Of a stretch of 64,000 nucleotides of DNA, positions 33,624 through 43,743 are shown piece by piece. A program made the translations under genes and the position numbers. Location of the stretch: NCBI GenBank assembly GCA_017302435.1, contig JAFLDL010000016.1:22736-86735 (forward strand), given 5' to 3'. The stretch's first letter is position 1. Every line of letters starts with the position of its first letter. This DNA is from Candidatus Accumulibacter necessarius (GTDB lineage Bacteria > Pseudomonadota > Gammaproteobacteria > Burkholderiales > Rhodocyclaceae). The notes beneath the pieces were generated by a model. That model saw only the letters and a list, made by a program, of their open reading frames with translations. It searched no databases and was not told the DNA's origin.

Positions 33624-36600
33624 TCAGTGAAAGTTCCGACTGGCGGTTGGCAGGCGGCCGAGCAGGGCAGAAAGATCGACCAGGCGCTTGGCCACCAGAT
33701 GGACGACCGTGCCTTCGCGCTGTACCTGTCCGAGGACCCCGAGCAGGCGAGCACCGAGAAGTTCGCGGCGTTGCTGCTCGACCAGCCGGGCGTGTACGAC
33801 TATATTGGCCAGCCCGGTTTCATCTTCGAGGGTGACGAAAACAATGCCGCTGGCGGTGCCAGGCCGTTGGCGACAGGTGACGATTCCAGCAGCGCGCATG
33901 AGCTGGCGGTCGGCTGCGTTCAGTAGCTGGCTGGCGGAAACGAAGCGCTGCGCAGTCAGGCGGGCGCGCAGCAGGCTCAGCGGATGGCGACCAAGGGTGA
34001 AGCCGGTGCTGGCGTAGTCGGCAATCAGGTTTTCGGCCTCGGATGGTTCGGCGAGTTGGGTGGCTTCAGCAGTGGTCTCCGGTGGCTCGACGCTGCTCAG
34101 CAGATCGAGTTGTACGGCAACCCCGGCGACCGCCCAGGCGGCCTGCCGACGATGGCCGGCCAAGTCGGCCAGCGCGCCGGCCGCGGCGAGCAGATCGAGA
34201 TCCCTGTGCGCCAGTCGGGCGCGCGTCGCGAGATCGGCGACGCTGGCAAAGGGGTGCTGCCGGCGTGCTTCGAGCAGGCGCAACACAGCGGCCTGTGAGA
34301 GGCCGCTGATGCTGCAAAGGCCCAGGCGAACGGCCGGACCGTCAGTCGCCGTGGCTGGCGTAGGGTTTTCGAGCTGCGCTTCCCAGCCGCTGTGCATGGC
34401 CGTTGCCGGTAGCACCTCGACGCCATGCCGGCGCGCGTCCTGTACGAGTTGCGACGGCGAGTAGAAGCCCATCGGCTGGCTGTTGAGCAGCGCGCAGAGA
34501 AAAGCGGCCGGATGGTGGCGCTTGATCCAGGCCGAAACGTAGACCAGCAGGGCAAACGAGGCGGCGTGTGATTCCGGGAAGCCATACTCGCCGAAACCCC
34601 GGATCTGCGCGCAGATGCGCTGAGCGAACGATTCGTCGTGGCCGCGCTGACGCATGCCGGCGATCAGTTTCTGTTCGAAGGGTTCAAGTCCGCCCTTGCG
34701 CCGCCAGGCAGCCATCGCCCGGCGCAATTGATCTGCCTCACCAGGAGTGAAGCCGGCAGCGACGACGGCCAGCTGCATCACCTGTTCCTGGAAAATCGGC
34801 ACACCGCAGGTGCGGCCGAGTACAGCGGCGATCTCCGGTCGCATCGCTTCGATCACTTCCTTGCCGTGCCGGCGACGCAGGTAGGGATGGACCATGTCGC
34901 CCTGGATCGGGCCCGGTCTGACGAGCGCTACCTCGATCACCAGATCGTAGAAGTGGCGGGGCCTGAGACGTGGCAGCATGGCCATCTGCGCGCGCGATTC
35001 GATCTGGAAGACACCGACCGTGTCGGCGGCGCAGAGCATCTCGTAGACCAGCGGGTCTTCCGGTGGGATATCCTGCATGCGGTAGCCGATCAGGTCGAGC
35101 GCGCGATGGATCGCCGAGAGCATGCCGAGGGCCAGGACGTCGACCTTCAGCAGTCCGAGCGCGTCGAGATCGTCCTTGTCCCACTGGATCACCGTACGCT
35201 CCGCCATCGCGGCATTTTCAACCGGCACCAGGCGGGCCAGCGGGCCGCGCGAGATGACGAAGCCGCCGACATGTTGCGACAGATGGCGGGGAAAACCACG
35301 CAGGGCCTCCGCCAGCTGGAGCCATTTGGCGACGCGCGGTGCCGCCGGATCGAGACCGACGGCGCGCAGGCGATCGGGCAGTTGCTCGCGTTTGTCCCAC
35401 CAGGCCAGCGAAGCGGTGAGGGCGTCGATCTGGCTGCTGCCAAAGCCGAGGACGCGGCCAACGTCGCGCAGGGCGCCGCGGGTGCGGTAGGTCACCACCG
35501 CCGCGGCCAGTGCGGCGCGCTCGCGCCCGTACCTGGCATAGAGATACTGGATGACTTCCTCGCGTCGCGTATGTTCGAAATCGACGTCGATATCGGGTGG
35601 CTCGCCGCGCTCGCGGGAGATGAAGCGCTCGAAAAGGAGGTTCGACCGTGCCGGGTCGACTTCGGTGATGCCAAGGCTGTAGCAGACTGCCGAGTTGGCA
35701 GCCGAGCCGCGCCCCTGGCAAAGGATATTGCGACTGCGGGCAAAATTGACGATGTCGTAGACCGTCAGGAAATAGGACTCGTAGGAGAGTTCAGCGATCA
35801 GGGCAAGTTCGTGTTCGACTCGCTCCTGCACACTCCTAGGTACGCTGCCGGAGTAACGCTGGCGCAGGCCTTTTTCCACCTCGGCGCGCAGGAAGGCTGA
35901 CGGCGTCTGACCGTCGGGAACGACTTCCTCGGGGTATTGGTAGTGCAGTTCATCGAGCGAGAAATTGCACCGTGCGGCGATGCGCAGCGTTTCGGCCAGC
36001 AGGTCAGGCGGGTAGATCCTGGCCAGCCGCAGGCGGCTGCGCAGATGGCGCTCGCCGTTGGCAAAGAGTGCGTGGCCAGCAGCAAACAAGGTGCTGTTCA
36101 GGCGGATCGCGGTCAACGTATCCTGCAAGGGGCGGCGCGCGCGAAGATGCATGTGTACGTCGCCGGTGGCGACCGCCGGCAGGCCGCTCGCGGTCGCCAG
36201 TTCAAGCAGCATGGCGAGTCGCGCCGCGTCATTGGCGCCCGCGTGCAGTTCGATGGCCAGCCAGGAACGGGCCGGAAAGTGCGTTGCCAGCCAGCGGCCC
36301 TCGTCCGCGCTGGCGCCGGGGCCCGGTATCCACAGTGCCAGGCAGTCCGGGACGGCGCCGCTGCCGCCGGTGATCTGGCCGGGTGTCTCCAGATCGCCGC
36401 GGAGCAGACGGTATTCACCCTTGCACGAGCGTCTGCGTGCCAGCGTGATCAGTGCCGAGAGGTTGCCGTAACCGGCGCGGTTCTGCGCCAGCAGGACCAG
36501 CCGGAAACCTGGCCCCTGTTGACTGGCGAGACGGAAGTCGGCGCCGATGATCAGCTTCAGGCCGCGTGCACTGGCTGCCTTGTGCGCCCGCACGACCCCC

Positions 36601-36749
36601 GCCAGCGAGGCCTCGTCGGTGAGAGCGAGGGCGCCGTAGCCCAGATCCTGCGCCCGCTCGACCAGTTCCTCCGGATGCGAGGCACCGCGGAGGAAAGAGA
36701 AGTTGGAGCAGCAGTGCAGTTCGGCGTAGAAGGGGAGGTCGTTGGCCAT
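33624..36749 (-). CDS. dnaE2: Error-prone DNA polymerase DnaE2 (ImuC)
   Basis: A 1041-residue C-family polymerase alpha subunit of the mutagenic type. The PHP domain begins FYAELHCCSNFSFLRGASHPEELV; the catalytic acidic motif is PPDIDVDFEH; the length and lack of a long C-terminal tau-binding region fit DnaE2. It takes part in SOS translesion synthesis, normally with ImuA and ImuB, which are not adjacent here. A LexA box lies 8 bp before the start codon. Confidence 0.94.
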   Translation of the reverse strand: MANDLPFYAELHCCSNFSFLRGASHPEELVERAQDLGYGALALTDEASLAGVVRAHKAASARGLKLIIGADFRLASQQGPGFRLVLLAQNRAGYGNLSALITLARRRSCKGEYRLLRGDLETPGQITGGSGAVPDCLALWIPGPGASADEGRWLATHFPARSWLAIELHAGANDAARLAMLLELATASGLPAVATGDVHMHLRARRPLQDTLTAIRLNSTLFAAGHALFANGERHLRSRLRLARIYPPDLLAETLRIAARCNFSLDELHYQYPEEVVPDGQTPSAFLRAEVEKGLRQRYSGSVPRSVQERVEHELALIAELSYESYFLTVYDIVNFARSRNILCQGRGSAANSAVCYSLGITEVDPARSNLLFERFISRERGEPPDIDVDFEHTRREEVIQYLYARYGRERAALAAAVVTYRTRGALRDVGRVLGFGSSQIDALTASLAWWDKREQLPDRLRAVGLDPAAPRVAKWLQLAEALRGFPRHLSQHVGGFVISRGPLARLVPVENAAMAERTVIQWDKDDLDALGLLKVDVLALGMLSAIHRALDLIGYRMQDIPPEDPLVYEMLCAADTVGVFQIESRAQMAMLPRLRPRHFYDLVIEVALVRPGPIQGDMVHPYLRRRHGKEVIEAMRPEIAAVLGRTCGVPIFQEQVMQLAVVAAGFTPGEADQLRRAMAAWRRKGGLEPFEQKLIAGMRQRGHDESFAQRICAQIRGFGEYGFPESHAASFALLVYVSAWIKRHHPAAFLCALLNSQPMGFYSPSQLVQDARRHGVEVLPATAMHSGWEAQLENPTPATATDGPAVRLGLCSISGLSQAAVLRLLEARRQHPFASVADLATRARLAHRDLDLLAAAGALADLAGHRRQAAWAVAGVAVQLDLLSSVEPPETTAEATQLAEPSEAENLIADYASTGFTLGRHPLSLLRARLTAQRFVSASQLLNAADRQLMRAAGIVTCRQRPGTASGIVFVTLEDETGLANIVVHARLVEQQRRELLGARLLGVLGQVQREGTVVHLVAKRLVDLSALLGRLPTASRNFH

Positions 36750-36756
36750 GGCGTTA

Positions 36757-36776
36757 TACTGTTATTATTTACAGTA
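36757..36776. promoter_or_regulatory. LexA (SOS) box of dnaE2
   Basis: TACTGTTATTATTTACAGTA is a near-perfect match to the CTGT-N8-ACAG SOS operator with the extended TA flanks. It lies 7-8 bp upstream of the dnaE2 start, so LexA would block transcription or initiation directly. Confidence 0.85.
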
Positions 36777-36935
36777 TAAACGGCATTTTCAGTCTCTTGT
36801 TCCCGCAGGCCCCGCGTTTGCACGAATTCCGGGAGGTCGCCAGATTGCGCCTGGTTTGCTGCGCATTTCTCCCCCACTTTGATATTCCTGAGTGGCGGTT
36901 GGTTCTGCCCTCTGGCGTTTCCCCAGCCCTGCCGC

Positions 36936-38045
36936 TTACCTGATGTTGCGCTGCGCGGCGGTACTTGGGCGCAGAGACTGCAAGCCCTTGTGGGTGAGGT
37001 GGCGCAGCAGCAGGCCAGGTGGCATACGCAGCCACTGGTAGCGGAGTACGCCAAAAAGCCCGGCAATCCGGCGCGATATTTCGGCCGGTCGATCGGGGAC
37101 TCTGGGCAGTGTGCAGCGAGGAAGAACCCAGTCCATAAGCTGGATTGCGACGGCTGGCGGTGCGGCCAACGGCAGGTCAGAGGGTATTGCCGTGCCAAGC
37201 CAGGCTCGGCAGTAGCGCAGCGCGTACCACAGGGGGCGTTCAAAACCATGCTGTCGGGCACGCGCAGCAAGAGCCTGCCAGTCGCTTGCCGAGTGGAGGT
37301 GCGCACGGATCAGACCGTCGATATCGACCAGGTCGCGCAGGTTGGCAAACAGCTCGGAATCCTGGAAGAGATGAACTGCTGCGTGGAGGATCTGATCCAG
37401 CGGCTGCAGGACCAGGAATCGCTGCCCGCTAACCGGCTGTAGATTGGCAAACAGGCTTGCCGTGTCAGGCTTGAGACGGCTCGTCACGGGTGTGATCGTG
37501 TGGTGCAGATCGACCTCGACCGGATGTCCGGGAAAACGCATTGGCGGCAGTTCATGGCTCCATTCGCGGTAGTAGCGCTCGACATAGGCATCTCCGGCTT
37601 CGGCAACCCAGCCCGCGTCGTGCAGCGCAGCTTCGGCCTGATCGAGTTGCCCGCGGCTGACCAGCAGGTCGACGTCACTCGGCAGACGTCCGCGGGCGAG
37701 CTCAAAATCCTGCACGATATAGGCCGCGCCCTTGAGCACCGCCACGGGGAGTTCGACCGGCAGCGCGTTGGCCAGTGCTGCCAGCTCCATACGCAGCATC
37801 TGCACGCGATGTTCGGAATAAGCTGTCGCCGACCGCAGGTGGCCGAGCACGCAATCCGGCACCTTCTCGAGACATTCCGCCTGCGACTGAATGCGGTGAG
37901 CAAGCACGCCGAGCAGCCTGGCCTGCCGGGCGAGACGGATCGTCTTGTCCCAGTCGGCAAGGCTCACGCTGTGCGCCGAGCGCGGATCCCGAAGCAGCCC
38001 AAGCAGGCACTGTAGGCAGGGATCGGCGGGTCCCAGGCCAATCAA
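36936..38045 (-). CDS. Nucleotidyltransferase family protein (NTP_transf_5-like)
   Basis: A 369-residue protein with the LKGAAYIVQDF...RLPSDVDLLV pattern, in which DVD is the metal-binding acidic pair, and a later VEVDLHHTI Asp. This matches the nucleotidyltransferase family found in lasso peptide (PadeN-like) and capsule-related clusters. The start overlaps the stop of the kinase-like gene (ATGA), so it is the last gene of the locus. The substrate is unknown; it could nucleotidylate a peptide or a small molecule. Confidence 0.85.
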   Translation of the reverse strand: MIGLGPADPCLQCLLGLLRDPRSAHSVSLADWDKTIRLARQARLLGVLAHRIQSQAECLEKVPDCVLGHLRSATAYSEHRVQMLRMELAALANALPVELPVAVLKGAAYIVQDFELARGRLPSDVDLLVSRGQLDQAEAALHDAGWVAEAGDAYVERYYREWSHELPPMRFPGHPVEVDLHHTITPVTSRLKPDTASLFANLQPVSGQRFLVLQPLDQILHAAVHLFQDSELFANLRDLVDIDGLIRAHLHSASDWQALAARARQHGFERPLWYALRYCRAWLGTAIPSDLPLAAPPAVAIQLMDWVLPRCTLPRVPDRPAEISRRIAGLFGVLRYQWLRMPPGLLLRHLTHKGLQSLRPSTAAQRNIR

Positions 38046-38989
38046 GCGGCTTCCCTCGCGGCGGTCGATTCGGCAAGCATTGCCCGCAACGACTCGACCG
38101 CCTCGTCAAACCTGCTGTACTCGAGGGCGAAGGCAGGACAGGAGTCGATGACATCAGCCACGGCATTGAACGAGGTCTCCCCGAGGACACCGTAGTTGAA
38201 ACTGTTGAAGGCCAGGCGGGCGAAAGCGTCTTCGGCAGGCAGGCGGCGGGTGGTCAACGGTGCCCCTTCACGAAAGCTTGGGAAGATCACCAGCCGCGGA
38301 TGGGCAGGGAGACGTCGTGCGTCAACGCTATCATCGGTGGGCGCCAGGTGGGCCACATCGCCCTTGCGCGTAGCCTTGTAGATCGGCCCGAGAATCGCCT
38401 CTTCGGCATAGTCGCGAATCACATCAATCGAGCGGTTCTTGAGCGCCAGAGGTTTCAGCATTGGCCACAGCTGGCCTGTCCGCGGGCATAGGACGCCAAA
38501 CTCGTCAGACAACAAGCGAAAGCCTCGCAGCATCATCGCCGCGGTCAGCGTGCTCTTGCCGGAACCTGGCGGTGCAGCCATGATGACGGCCCCATCGCCA
38601 AGCGCCAGCGCGCCGGCGTGTAGCAATACGTGCTGGTTGAAGCGCTGCGCAAAACACCAGTTGACACCCCACTCAAAATGGGGGAAAGCTTGTTCCCTGG
38701 GGAACGGATCGAAAGGCTGCACGCCGTCGATCAGGAAACGGGATTGGGGCTTGAGAAAGGTGCGCAAACCTCGACCGGCGCAGATCTCGACATGAAAGTC
38801 CGCGAAAGGGATCCTTTCGGGCACGACGAACGCCCCGTAGATGCGCTGGAAGTCGCGAACGAAGATGTCAAGGCTCGAACGTACGCGGACGATTGCCGCG
38901 CCAAACTCGATTTCGATCGCCGTCTTGGCGAGGCGTGCCGCCAGCAGGGAGGGGGGGAGGTCACGGAAACGAGTCTGCTGGGCAATCAT
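38042..38989 (-). CDS. HPr(Ser) kinase-related protein (HprK-related kinase A type)
   Basis: A 315-residue protein with LLHAGALAL followed by the P-loop APPGSGKSTLTAAM (about 139-152) and LLSDEFGVL, matching HPr-kinase-like proteins that occur with PqqD-like partners. Relatives in lasso peptide clusters phosphorylate the peptide. There is no PTS context, so a role in sugar control is unlikely. It overlaps its neighbours on both sides by 4 bp, which fits a three-protein complex made from one message. Confidence 0.87.
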   Translation of the reverse strand: MIAQQTRFRDLPPSLLAARLAKTAIEIEFGAAIVRVRSSLDIFVRDFQRIYGAFVVPERIPFADFHVEICAGRGLRTFLKPQSRFLIDGVQPFDPFPREQAFPHFEWGVNWCFAQRFNQHVLLHAGALALGDGAVIMAAPPGSGKSTLTAAMMLRGFRLLSDEFGVLCPRTGQLWPMLKPLALKNRSIDVIRDYAEEAILGPIYKATRKGDVAHLAPTDDSVDARRLPAHPRLVIFPSFREGAPLTTRRLPAEDAFARLAFNSFNYGVLGETSFNAVADVIDSCPAFALEYSRFDEAVESLRAMLAESTAAREAA

Positions 38990-39240
38990 CTGCCAAGCAT
39001 GCCCATCTCCTGAAGAGAACGCAACACCTGTTGCATCTCGGGTGAATCAGTATCGATGTCAAGTTCGGTGCGCAGATAATCCAGTGCGCGGCTGGTCGGC
39101 AGCGGGCATTGAATCTCGCCAACTTCAGCGAGTGCTTCAATAATGACCACGGCCGCTGGTGTCAGGATACGCGTCTGCCAGGTAGCAGGATCAAACAGTG
39201 CGCCGCCATCGCCGAGCTTGCGCAAAAGAGGCCGTTTCAA
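38986..39240 (-). CDS. PqqD-like peptide-binding protein
   Basis: An 84-residue protein with ALFDPATWQTRILTPAAVVIIEAL and a C-terminal LRSLQEMGMLGR, the compact layout of PqqD/RRE proteins that bind leader peptides of ribosomally made peptides. It begins the overlapping gene trio and lies 40 bp after the small Tat-signal protein, a candidate client. Confidence 0.82.
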   Translation of the reverse strand: MKRPLLRKLGDGGALFDPATWQTRILTPAAVVIIEALAEVGEIQCPLPTSRALDYLRTELDIDTDSPEMQQVLRSLQEMGMLGR

Positions 39241-39280
39241 GCGTCTCTTGCTCCGGCGAGATCACCCGTGGTGATGGTGA

Positions 39281-39664
39281 TCAGGGAATCAGGTTGGTGC
39301 CGGGCTGCGCGTTGCCACCCGGGATAATGGAGTTCCAGCACGAAGCACCGGCAACCGGCACGTAATCGTTGTCGGCGTACTGCAGGTAGTTTCCGGAAAC
39401 TCTGACTTCGCCCTGAATGGTTTCCTCATACCGCCGCACCCACTTGTCGGTGGCTGCTGCCGGTGGATTCTGCGAGCCTGGTGGGCCACCTGGCAGTGGG
39501 TCCGCAATCACGTCAATGGGACCGGGTGCTCCCTTCTGGACGCAGGTCAGGCTGGTGACCGCCAGCGCAGACCCCGTCGGCAACAGGAAAATTCCCGGCG
39601 CTACAGCGGCCCTCTTGAGCAACTTCCGTCGCTGCTCGTTTCGTTCGGATGAGGTCTCTGACAT
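39281..39664 (-). CDS. Small protein with twin-arginine-like signal, possible substrate of the locus
   Basis: A 127-residue protein. The N-terminus QRRKLLKRAAVAPGIFLLP with an ALA-like end near residue 35 looks like a Tat signal. The mature part is short, rich in Gly, Pro and Asn and has two Cys (in LTCVQK and ASCWNS), without enzyme motifs. It is first in the operon, before the PqqD-like gene. I do not recognise a family. It may be the precursor that the neighbouring proteins modify, or a secreted partner. Confidence 0.7.
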   Translation of the reverse strand: MSETSSERNEQRRKLLKRAAVAPGIFLLPTGSALAVTSLTCVQKGAPGPIDVIADPLPGGPPGSQNPPAAATDKWVRRYEETIQGEVRVSGNYLQYADNDYVPVAGASCWNSIIPGGNAQPGTNLIP

Positions 39665-39812
39665 GATCTTTCCCTGATAACAATGGTTGCCCGATATGAT
39701 TCATTATAGCTCTCGTGGCGCTAACACCTCTGCGAACTATGTCACGCTGGTGCCGGAGAAGCAGCACAGGACCACCCACGGCGGTGGCTGCATTCTGGCT
39801 TTCAATCGAAAG

Positions 39813-39829
39813 AAGCAAGCTTTATGCCA
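39813..39829 (-). promoter_or_regulatory. σ54 promoter for the small-protein/PqqD/HprK-like operon
   Basis: On the minus strand TGGCATAAAGCTTGCTT shows GG-N10-GC, the -24/-12 pattern of RpoN promoters (TGGCAC-N5-TTGC). Transcription would start near 39803, leaving a leader of about 140 nt before ATG 39664. Confidence 0.65.
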
Positions 39830-39855
39830 TTCCAGTCATCAGGAGATAAAAGACT

Positions 39856-39870
39856 GGTAAATCATTTACC
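39856..39870. promoter_or_regulatory. 15-bp palindrome upstream of the σ54 promoter
   Basis: GGTAAATCATTTACC is a perfect palindrome with a single central base, about 60 bp upstream of the predicted transcription start. Likely a protein binding site. Confidence 0.45.
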
Positions 39871-39913
39871 TGCCGAGAGTCGATCAATTCTGGTTGCGGC
39901 CATGAGCCGACGA

Positions 39914-39932
39914 GTGTAAAAAAAATCGACAC
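39914..39932. promoter_or_regulatory. Possible activator (enhancer) site
   Basis: GTGTAAAAAAAATCGACAC has inverted ends GTGT/ACAC around an A-run and lies about 120 bp upstream of the predicted σ54 start, the usual place for an enhancer-binding protein. It resembles, from memory, motifs upstream of PEP-CTERM genes controlled by PrsR-type regulators. Confidence 0.45.
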
Positions 39933-40014
39933 CTTCTGGTCAGTGCTTGCTTGTCCATGGCGTTGCATTCTGGCAGTAATGGCTTTATCACCGTTTCCGC
40001 GACGGCCAGTATCG

Positions 40015-42606
40015 TCAGACTTTCAGGCGCTCCAGCAACTCGGTTTCGAGCTTGATGCGGCTCGCCGCCTCGCCGAGGTCACCGCCGCTGATCAGGAAGG
40101 TATCCTCGACCCGCTCGCCAAGCGTCGATATCTTCGCCGTGTGGAGGTTGGCACCATGCGCGGCCAATGTCATGGCGATCGTGTACAGCAGACCGGGGCG
40201 GTCGGCGGCGCTGACTGAGAGGACGTAGTGCGAGCCTTTTTCGTCGGGCTCGATGGTGATCAGCGGTTGAATCGGGAAATGCCTGACCTGCCGCGAGATG
40301 CGTCCGCTGCCCGGGGCCTCCGGCGGACTCTGTCGACTGAGGCGTGCGGTCAGCTCGTGTTCTACGTAGCTGATCATCGTCCGGTCACTGCCGCGATCGC
40401 TGAGGTCTAGCAGCATGAAGCTGTCGAGCGCGTAGCCATGACGCGTGGTGTGGATCTTGGCGTCGACGATGGTGTAGCCGGCACGGGCAAAGAAGCCGAC
40501 CAGGCGCGCGAACAGATCGCGCTGGTCGCGGGTGTAGATCATGACTTCCAGACCTTCACCCTGCGGGTTGACGCGTGCCTTGACGACCGGCTTGTCGACG
40601 CCGGTCCGATAGTGCAGGGCACGCGTGTGCCAGGCGATCTCCTCCGCGGAATGGCGCAGGAAATACACGGTATCCAGCTGTTTCCACAGGCGTTGGTGTA
40701 CCGAGTCGGGAAGCGCGAAGTAGCGCAGCAGGCGCAGTGCCTGCTGTTGCCGTTCCTCGATCAAACCCTGCCTGACCGGTGCCTGACCGCCAGCGAGCAG
40801 GGTTCGGCAGGTGCTCCGGAAAAGCTGCTCGAGGAGCTGTCCTTTCCAGGCGTTCCAGACCTTTGGACTGGTGCCGCGAATGTCGGCGACGGTGAACAGA
40901 TAGAGCGCCGACAGGTGACGTTCGTCGTGCACCATCCCGGCAAACGCGCCGACGACGTCCGGGTCGGAAATATCCTGCTTCTGGGCTACGGTCGACATCA
41001 GCAGATGGCGCCGGACCAGCCAGACGATCAGTTCGCTGTCTTCTGCATCGACGCCATGCTCGGCACAGAACTGTGCCGCATCGACGGCCCCCTTCTCCGA
41101 GTGGTCACCACCTCGCCCCTTGCCGATGTCGTGGAACAGCGCAGCGACGTAGAGCACCCAGCAGCGGGGAAAATCACTGATCAGTTCGCTGCACAGGGGA
41201 TACTCGTGTGCGAACTCTTCGGCAAGGAAGCGGCGCAGGTTCCGAAGGACCTGCAGGGTATGCTGGTCTACGGTATAGACATGAAACAGGTCGTGCTGCA
41301 TCTGGCCGACAATCCTGCCGAAGTTGGGCAGGTAGCGACCCAGCAGTCCGAACTGGTTCATGCGTCGAATTTCGTGCAGCACGCCGCGCGGTTGCTTGAG
41401 GATTTCGAGAAAGCGGCGACGATTGTCCGGGTCGCGGCGGAAGGCATCGTCAATCAGTGTGCGTGCACGCCACACGGCGCGCAGCGTCCGTGCCGTCATT
41501 CCCTGCAACTCGGGATGTTGCTGCATCAAGAGGAAGGCCTCGAGAAGGGCACCTGGGTGCTTCCTGAAGATCTCTTCGTCGACCACGTCGAGCAGGTCGT
41601 GCGTGTTCTGGAAACGTTCATTGATCGCCTGGGGCAGCAGATCCGGCGGCGGCGATATGGCAGCGCCGATGTTCAGCAGCAGTATCGTATTGATCTGTGT
41701 GACTTCCTTCGCTGTCCGGTAGTAAGCCTGCATCAGTCGTTCGCTGGCTCGGCGGGTGGCCGTTGGCTCAAACCCCAGTTGTTGCGCGAGCGCGGTCTGG
41801 TAGTCGAAGAGAAGGCGATCTTCCCGTCGGCCGACGTGCAGGTGAAGGCGAGTCCGCAGGTGTTGGAGGAAGCCCAGGTTGCGCTTCAGTTGCGCTTCCT
41901 CTTCCCCGGTGATGAAGCCGTGTTGCGCCAGATCTTCCCAGGAGTCTCCGTAGCCCGCCGCACGGGCAATCCAGAGGATCGTCTGCAGATCGCGCAATCC
42001 CCCCGGCGCTTCCTTGCAGTTGGGTTCGAGGCTGAAGGGTGAATCCTGGAAGCGACGGTGGCGCTCCTCCTGCTCTATCTGCTTGGCTTCGAAAAAGATA
42101 TGCGGATTCAGGTTTTCCTTGAGTTCCGCGCAGACCTCCTGGAAGGTTGCGCTGCTTCCGGCAAGCAGGCGTGCCTCGAGCAGGGCGGTCTGAATCGTCA
42201 GATCGGCGGCGGCGGCGTGTGAACACTCTGCAACCGTACGCACACTGGGCGCGATCTCCAGCCCGATATCATAGACGAGGGCGATAGCCCGCTCAAGCTG
42301 GGCGGTCAGGACGTCGTCGGGCGGCTCTGGCAGGAGGAGCAGGATATCGACGTCGGAAGCCGGATAGAGTTCGCCGCGCCCGTAACCTCCGACGGCGATC
42401 AGTGACAGCGACCGCGGTAGCTCCAGTCCGTGCCACAAATCCCTTAGGACTTCGTCGACCAGGTGACAACGCTCACGCAGAAGCCGCGGCGCGTCACCTT
42501 CGTCGAGAAAGCGATCGCGGATGGTCGCCTGACCTGACTGCAAACGTGACCTGCAGCGCACGACGAGCGTCTGGTGATCCAGGATGGCGGTGTCCATGCC
42601 GATCAT
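40015..42606 (-). CDS. glnD: PII uridylyltransferase / uridylyl-removing enzyme
   Basis: An 863-residue nitrogen sensor that uridylylates and deuridylylates PII proteins. The nucleotidyltransferase motif [19 protein letters not shown], the HD domain [19 protein letters not shown] and two C-terminal ACT domains (around 690-860, the last ending near VEDTFLISG) are in order. The ATG at 42606 overlaps the map stop codon, so the two genes are co-transcribed. Confidence 0.96.
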   Translation of the reverse strand: MIGMDTAILDHQTLVVRCRSRLQSGQATIRDRFLDEGDAPRLLRERCHLVDEVLRDLWHGLELPRSLSLIAVGGYGRGELYPASDVDILLLLPEPPDDVLTAQLERAIALVYDIGLEIAPSVRTVAECSHAAAADLTIQTALLEARLLAGSSATFQEVCAELKENLNPHIFFEAKQIEQEERHRRFQDSPFSLEPNCKEAPGGLRDLQTILWIARAAGYGDSWEDLAQHGFITGEEEAQLKRNLGFLQHLRTRLHLHVGRREDRLLFDYQTALAQQLGFEPTATRRASERLMQAYYRTAKEVTQINTILLLNIGAAISPPPDLLPQAINERFQNTHDLLDVVDEEIFRKHPGALLEAFLLMQQHPELQGMTARTLRAVWRARTLIDDAFRRDPDNRRRFLEILKQPRGVLHEIRRMNQFGLLGRYLPNFGRIVGQMQHDLFHVYTVDQHTLQVLRNLRRFLAEEFAHEYPLCSELISDFPRCWVLYVAALFHDIGKGRGGDHSEKGAVDAAQFCAEHGVDAEDSELIVWLVRRHLLMSTVAQKQDISDPDVVGAFAGMVHDERHLSALYLFTVADIRGTSPKVWNAWKGQLLEQLFRSTCRTLLAGGQAPVRQGLIEERQQQALRLLRYFALPDSVHQRLWKQLDTVYFLRHSAEEIAWHTRALHYRTGVDKPVVKARVNPQGEGLEVMIYTRDQRDLFARLVGFFARAGYTIVDAKIHTTRHGYALDSFMLLDLSDRGSDRTMISYVEHELTARLSRQSPPEAPGSGRISRQVRHFPIQPLITIEPDEKGSHYVLSVSAADRPGLLYTIAMTLAAHGANLHTAKISTLGERVEDTFLISGGDLGEAASRIKLETELLERLKV

Positions 42607-43403
42607 CTGATCCAGTCTGGTTGCGGCGGGGTAGCTTGCGATACGGTGAGGACTTCGTAGCCGGTTTCAGTCACCAGAATCGTATGCTCCCATTGCGCGG
42701 ACAGGCTGTGGTCCTTGGTGACGATCGTCCAGCCATCAGCCATGGTCCGGATGGCCATCCTGCCGGCATTGATCATTGGCTCGATGGTGAAGATCATCCC
42801 CGGTTCCAGCCGGACACCGGTGTGGGGCCGGCCATAGTGAAGGACCTGTGGTTCTTCGTGGAAACGGGCACCGATGCCGTGACCGCAGAACTCCCGGACC
42901 ACCGAGTAGCCTGATTTTTCTGCATGTTTCTGTATCGCATTGCCGATGTCACCAAGTTGTGCGCCGGCCCTGACCTGGACAATACCAAGCCAGAGGCACT
43001 CGAACGTGACTTCGCAGAGTCGCCGCGCCTGCACAGAGGTGTCGCCGACCTGGAACATGCGGCTGCTGTCGCCATGGTAGCCGTTGCTGATCACCGTGAC
43101 GTCCAGATTGACAATGTCGCCGTTCCGCAGTTGCCGGTCACCGGGAACACCATGACACACCTGGTGGTTTATCGAGGTACAAATGGACTTTGGATAGGGC
43201 CGGTAGCCTGGTGGGGCATAGTTCAGCGGTGCCGGGATGCAGCCTTGGACATTGACGATGTAGTCATGACAAAGTTGGTCAAGATGGCCGGTGGTGACTC
43301 CCGATTTCACATAGGGCGTGATGTAATCGAGCACCTCGGCTGTCAGCCGACCGGCGACGCGCATTTTTTCGATTTCCTGAGGGGTCTTGATAGTAATGCT
43401 CAT
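42603..43403 (-). CDS. map: Type I methionine aminopeptidase
   Basis: A 266-residue enzyme that removes N-terminal Met. The metal ligands are in [38 protein letters not shown] and the final [10 protein letters not shown]. The ATG at 43403 ([20 protein letters not shown]) is the conventional start. It is divergent from rpsB, as in many proteobacteria. Confidence 0.96.
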   Translation of the reverse strand: MSITIKTPQEIEKMRVAGRLTAEVLDYITPYVKSGVTTGHLDQLCHDYIVNVQGCIPAPLNYAPPGYRPYPKSICTSINHQVCHGVPGDRQLRNGDIVNLDVTVISNGYHGDSSRMFQVGDTSVQARRLCEVTFECLWLGIVQVRAGAQLGDIGNAIQKHAEKSGYSVVREFCGHGIGARFHEEPQVLHYGRPHTGVRLEPGMIFTIEPMINAGRMAIRTMADGWTIVTKDHSLSAQWEHTILVTETGYEVLTVSQATPPQPDWIR

Positions 43404-43533
43404 GCGTTGATGTCGGCGGCAAGGGGATGGGGAGCGAAGGATAAAGGAAGCCACTATCTCGGGCAATTGGCTCGGTCGCCGGTTGACTCGCGCCCTGACA
43501 GGCGTGAATCAGACTGGCACCATAGTACCCGAA

Positions 43534-43563
43534 TTGAAATTCTGTTGCTCTTGATGGTACTAT
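43534..43563 (+). promoter_or_regulatory. σ70 promoter of rpsB-tsf
   Basis: TTGAAA at 43534-43539 and TACTAT at 43558-43563 with an 18-bp spacer. The leader of about 170 nt before rpsB leaves room for autoregulatory structure. Confidence 0.6.
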
Positions 43564-43743
43564 CGCCGGGTTTTGCTGGCCTGCGTCAGCGAAACTTCAA
43601 AGCGCGTCAGTTTTGATGCGCTGGGTGTGCCGAAGAGGTACGTCCTATTACGCACATTCGCCTGTTCAAGGGTGCCTGCCGGGATAAACAAGGCGGGCTG
43701 TAGGTGGGCGGATGGTGGTCCAACCCTGATATTGAGAGTAAAA

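Larger units (their letters stand above)
39665..40014. other. Regulatory intergenic region
   Basis: A 350-bp gap between glnD's stop and the small-protein start, lower in GC than the genes around it. It holds the σ54 promoter match and two palindromes described separately. No coding frame is supported. Confidence 0.6.
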
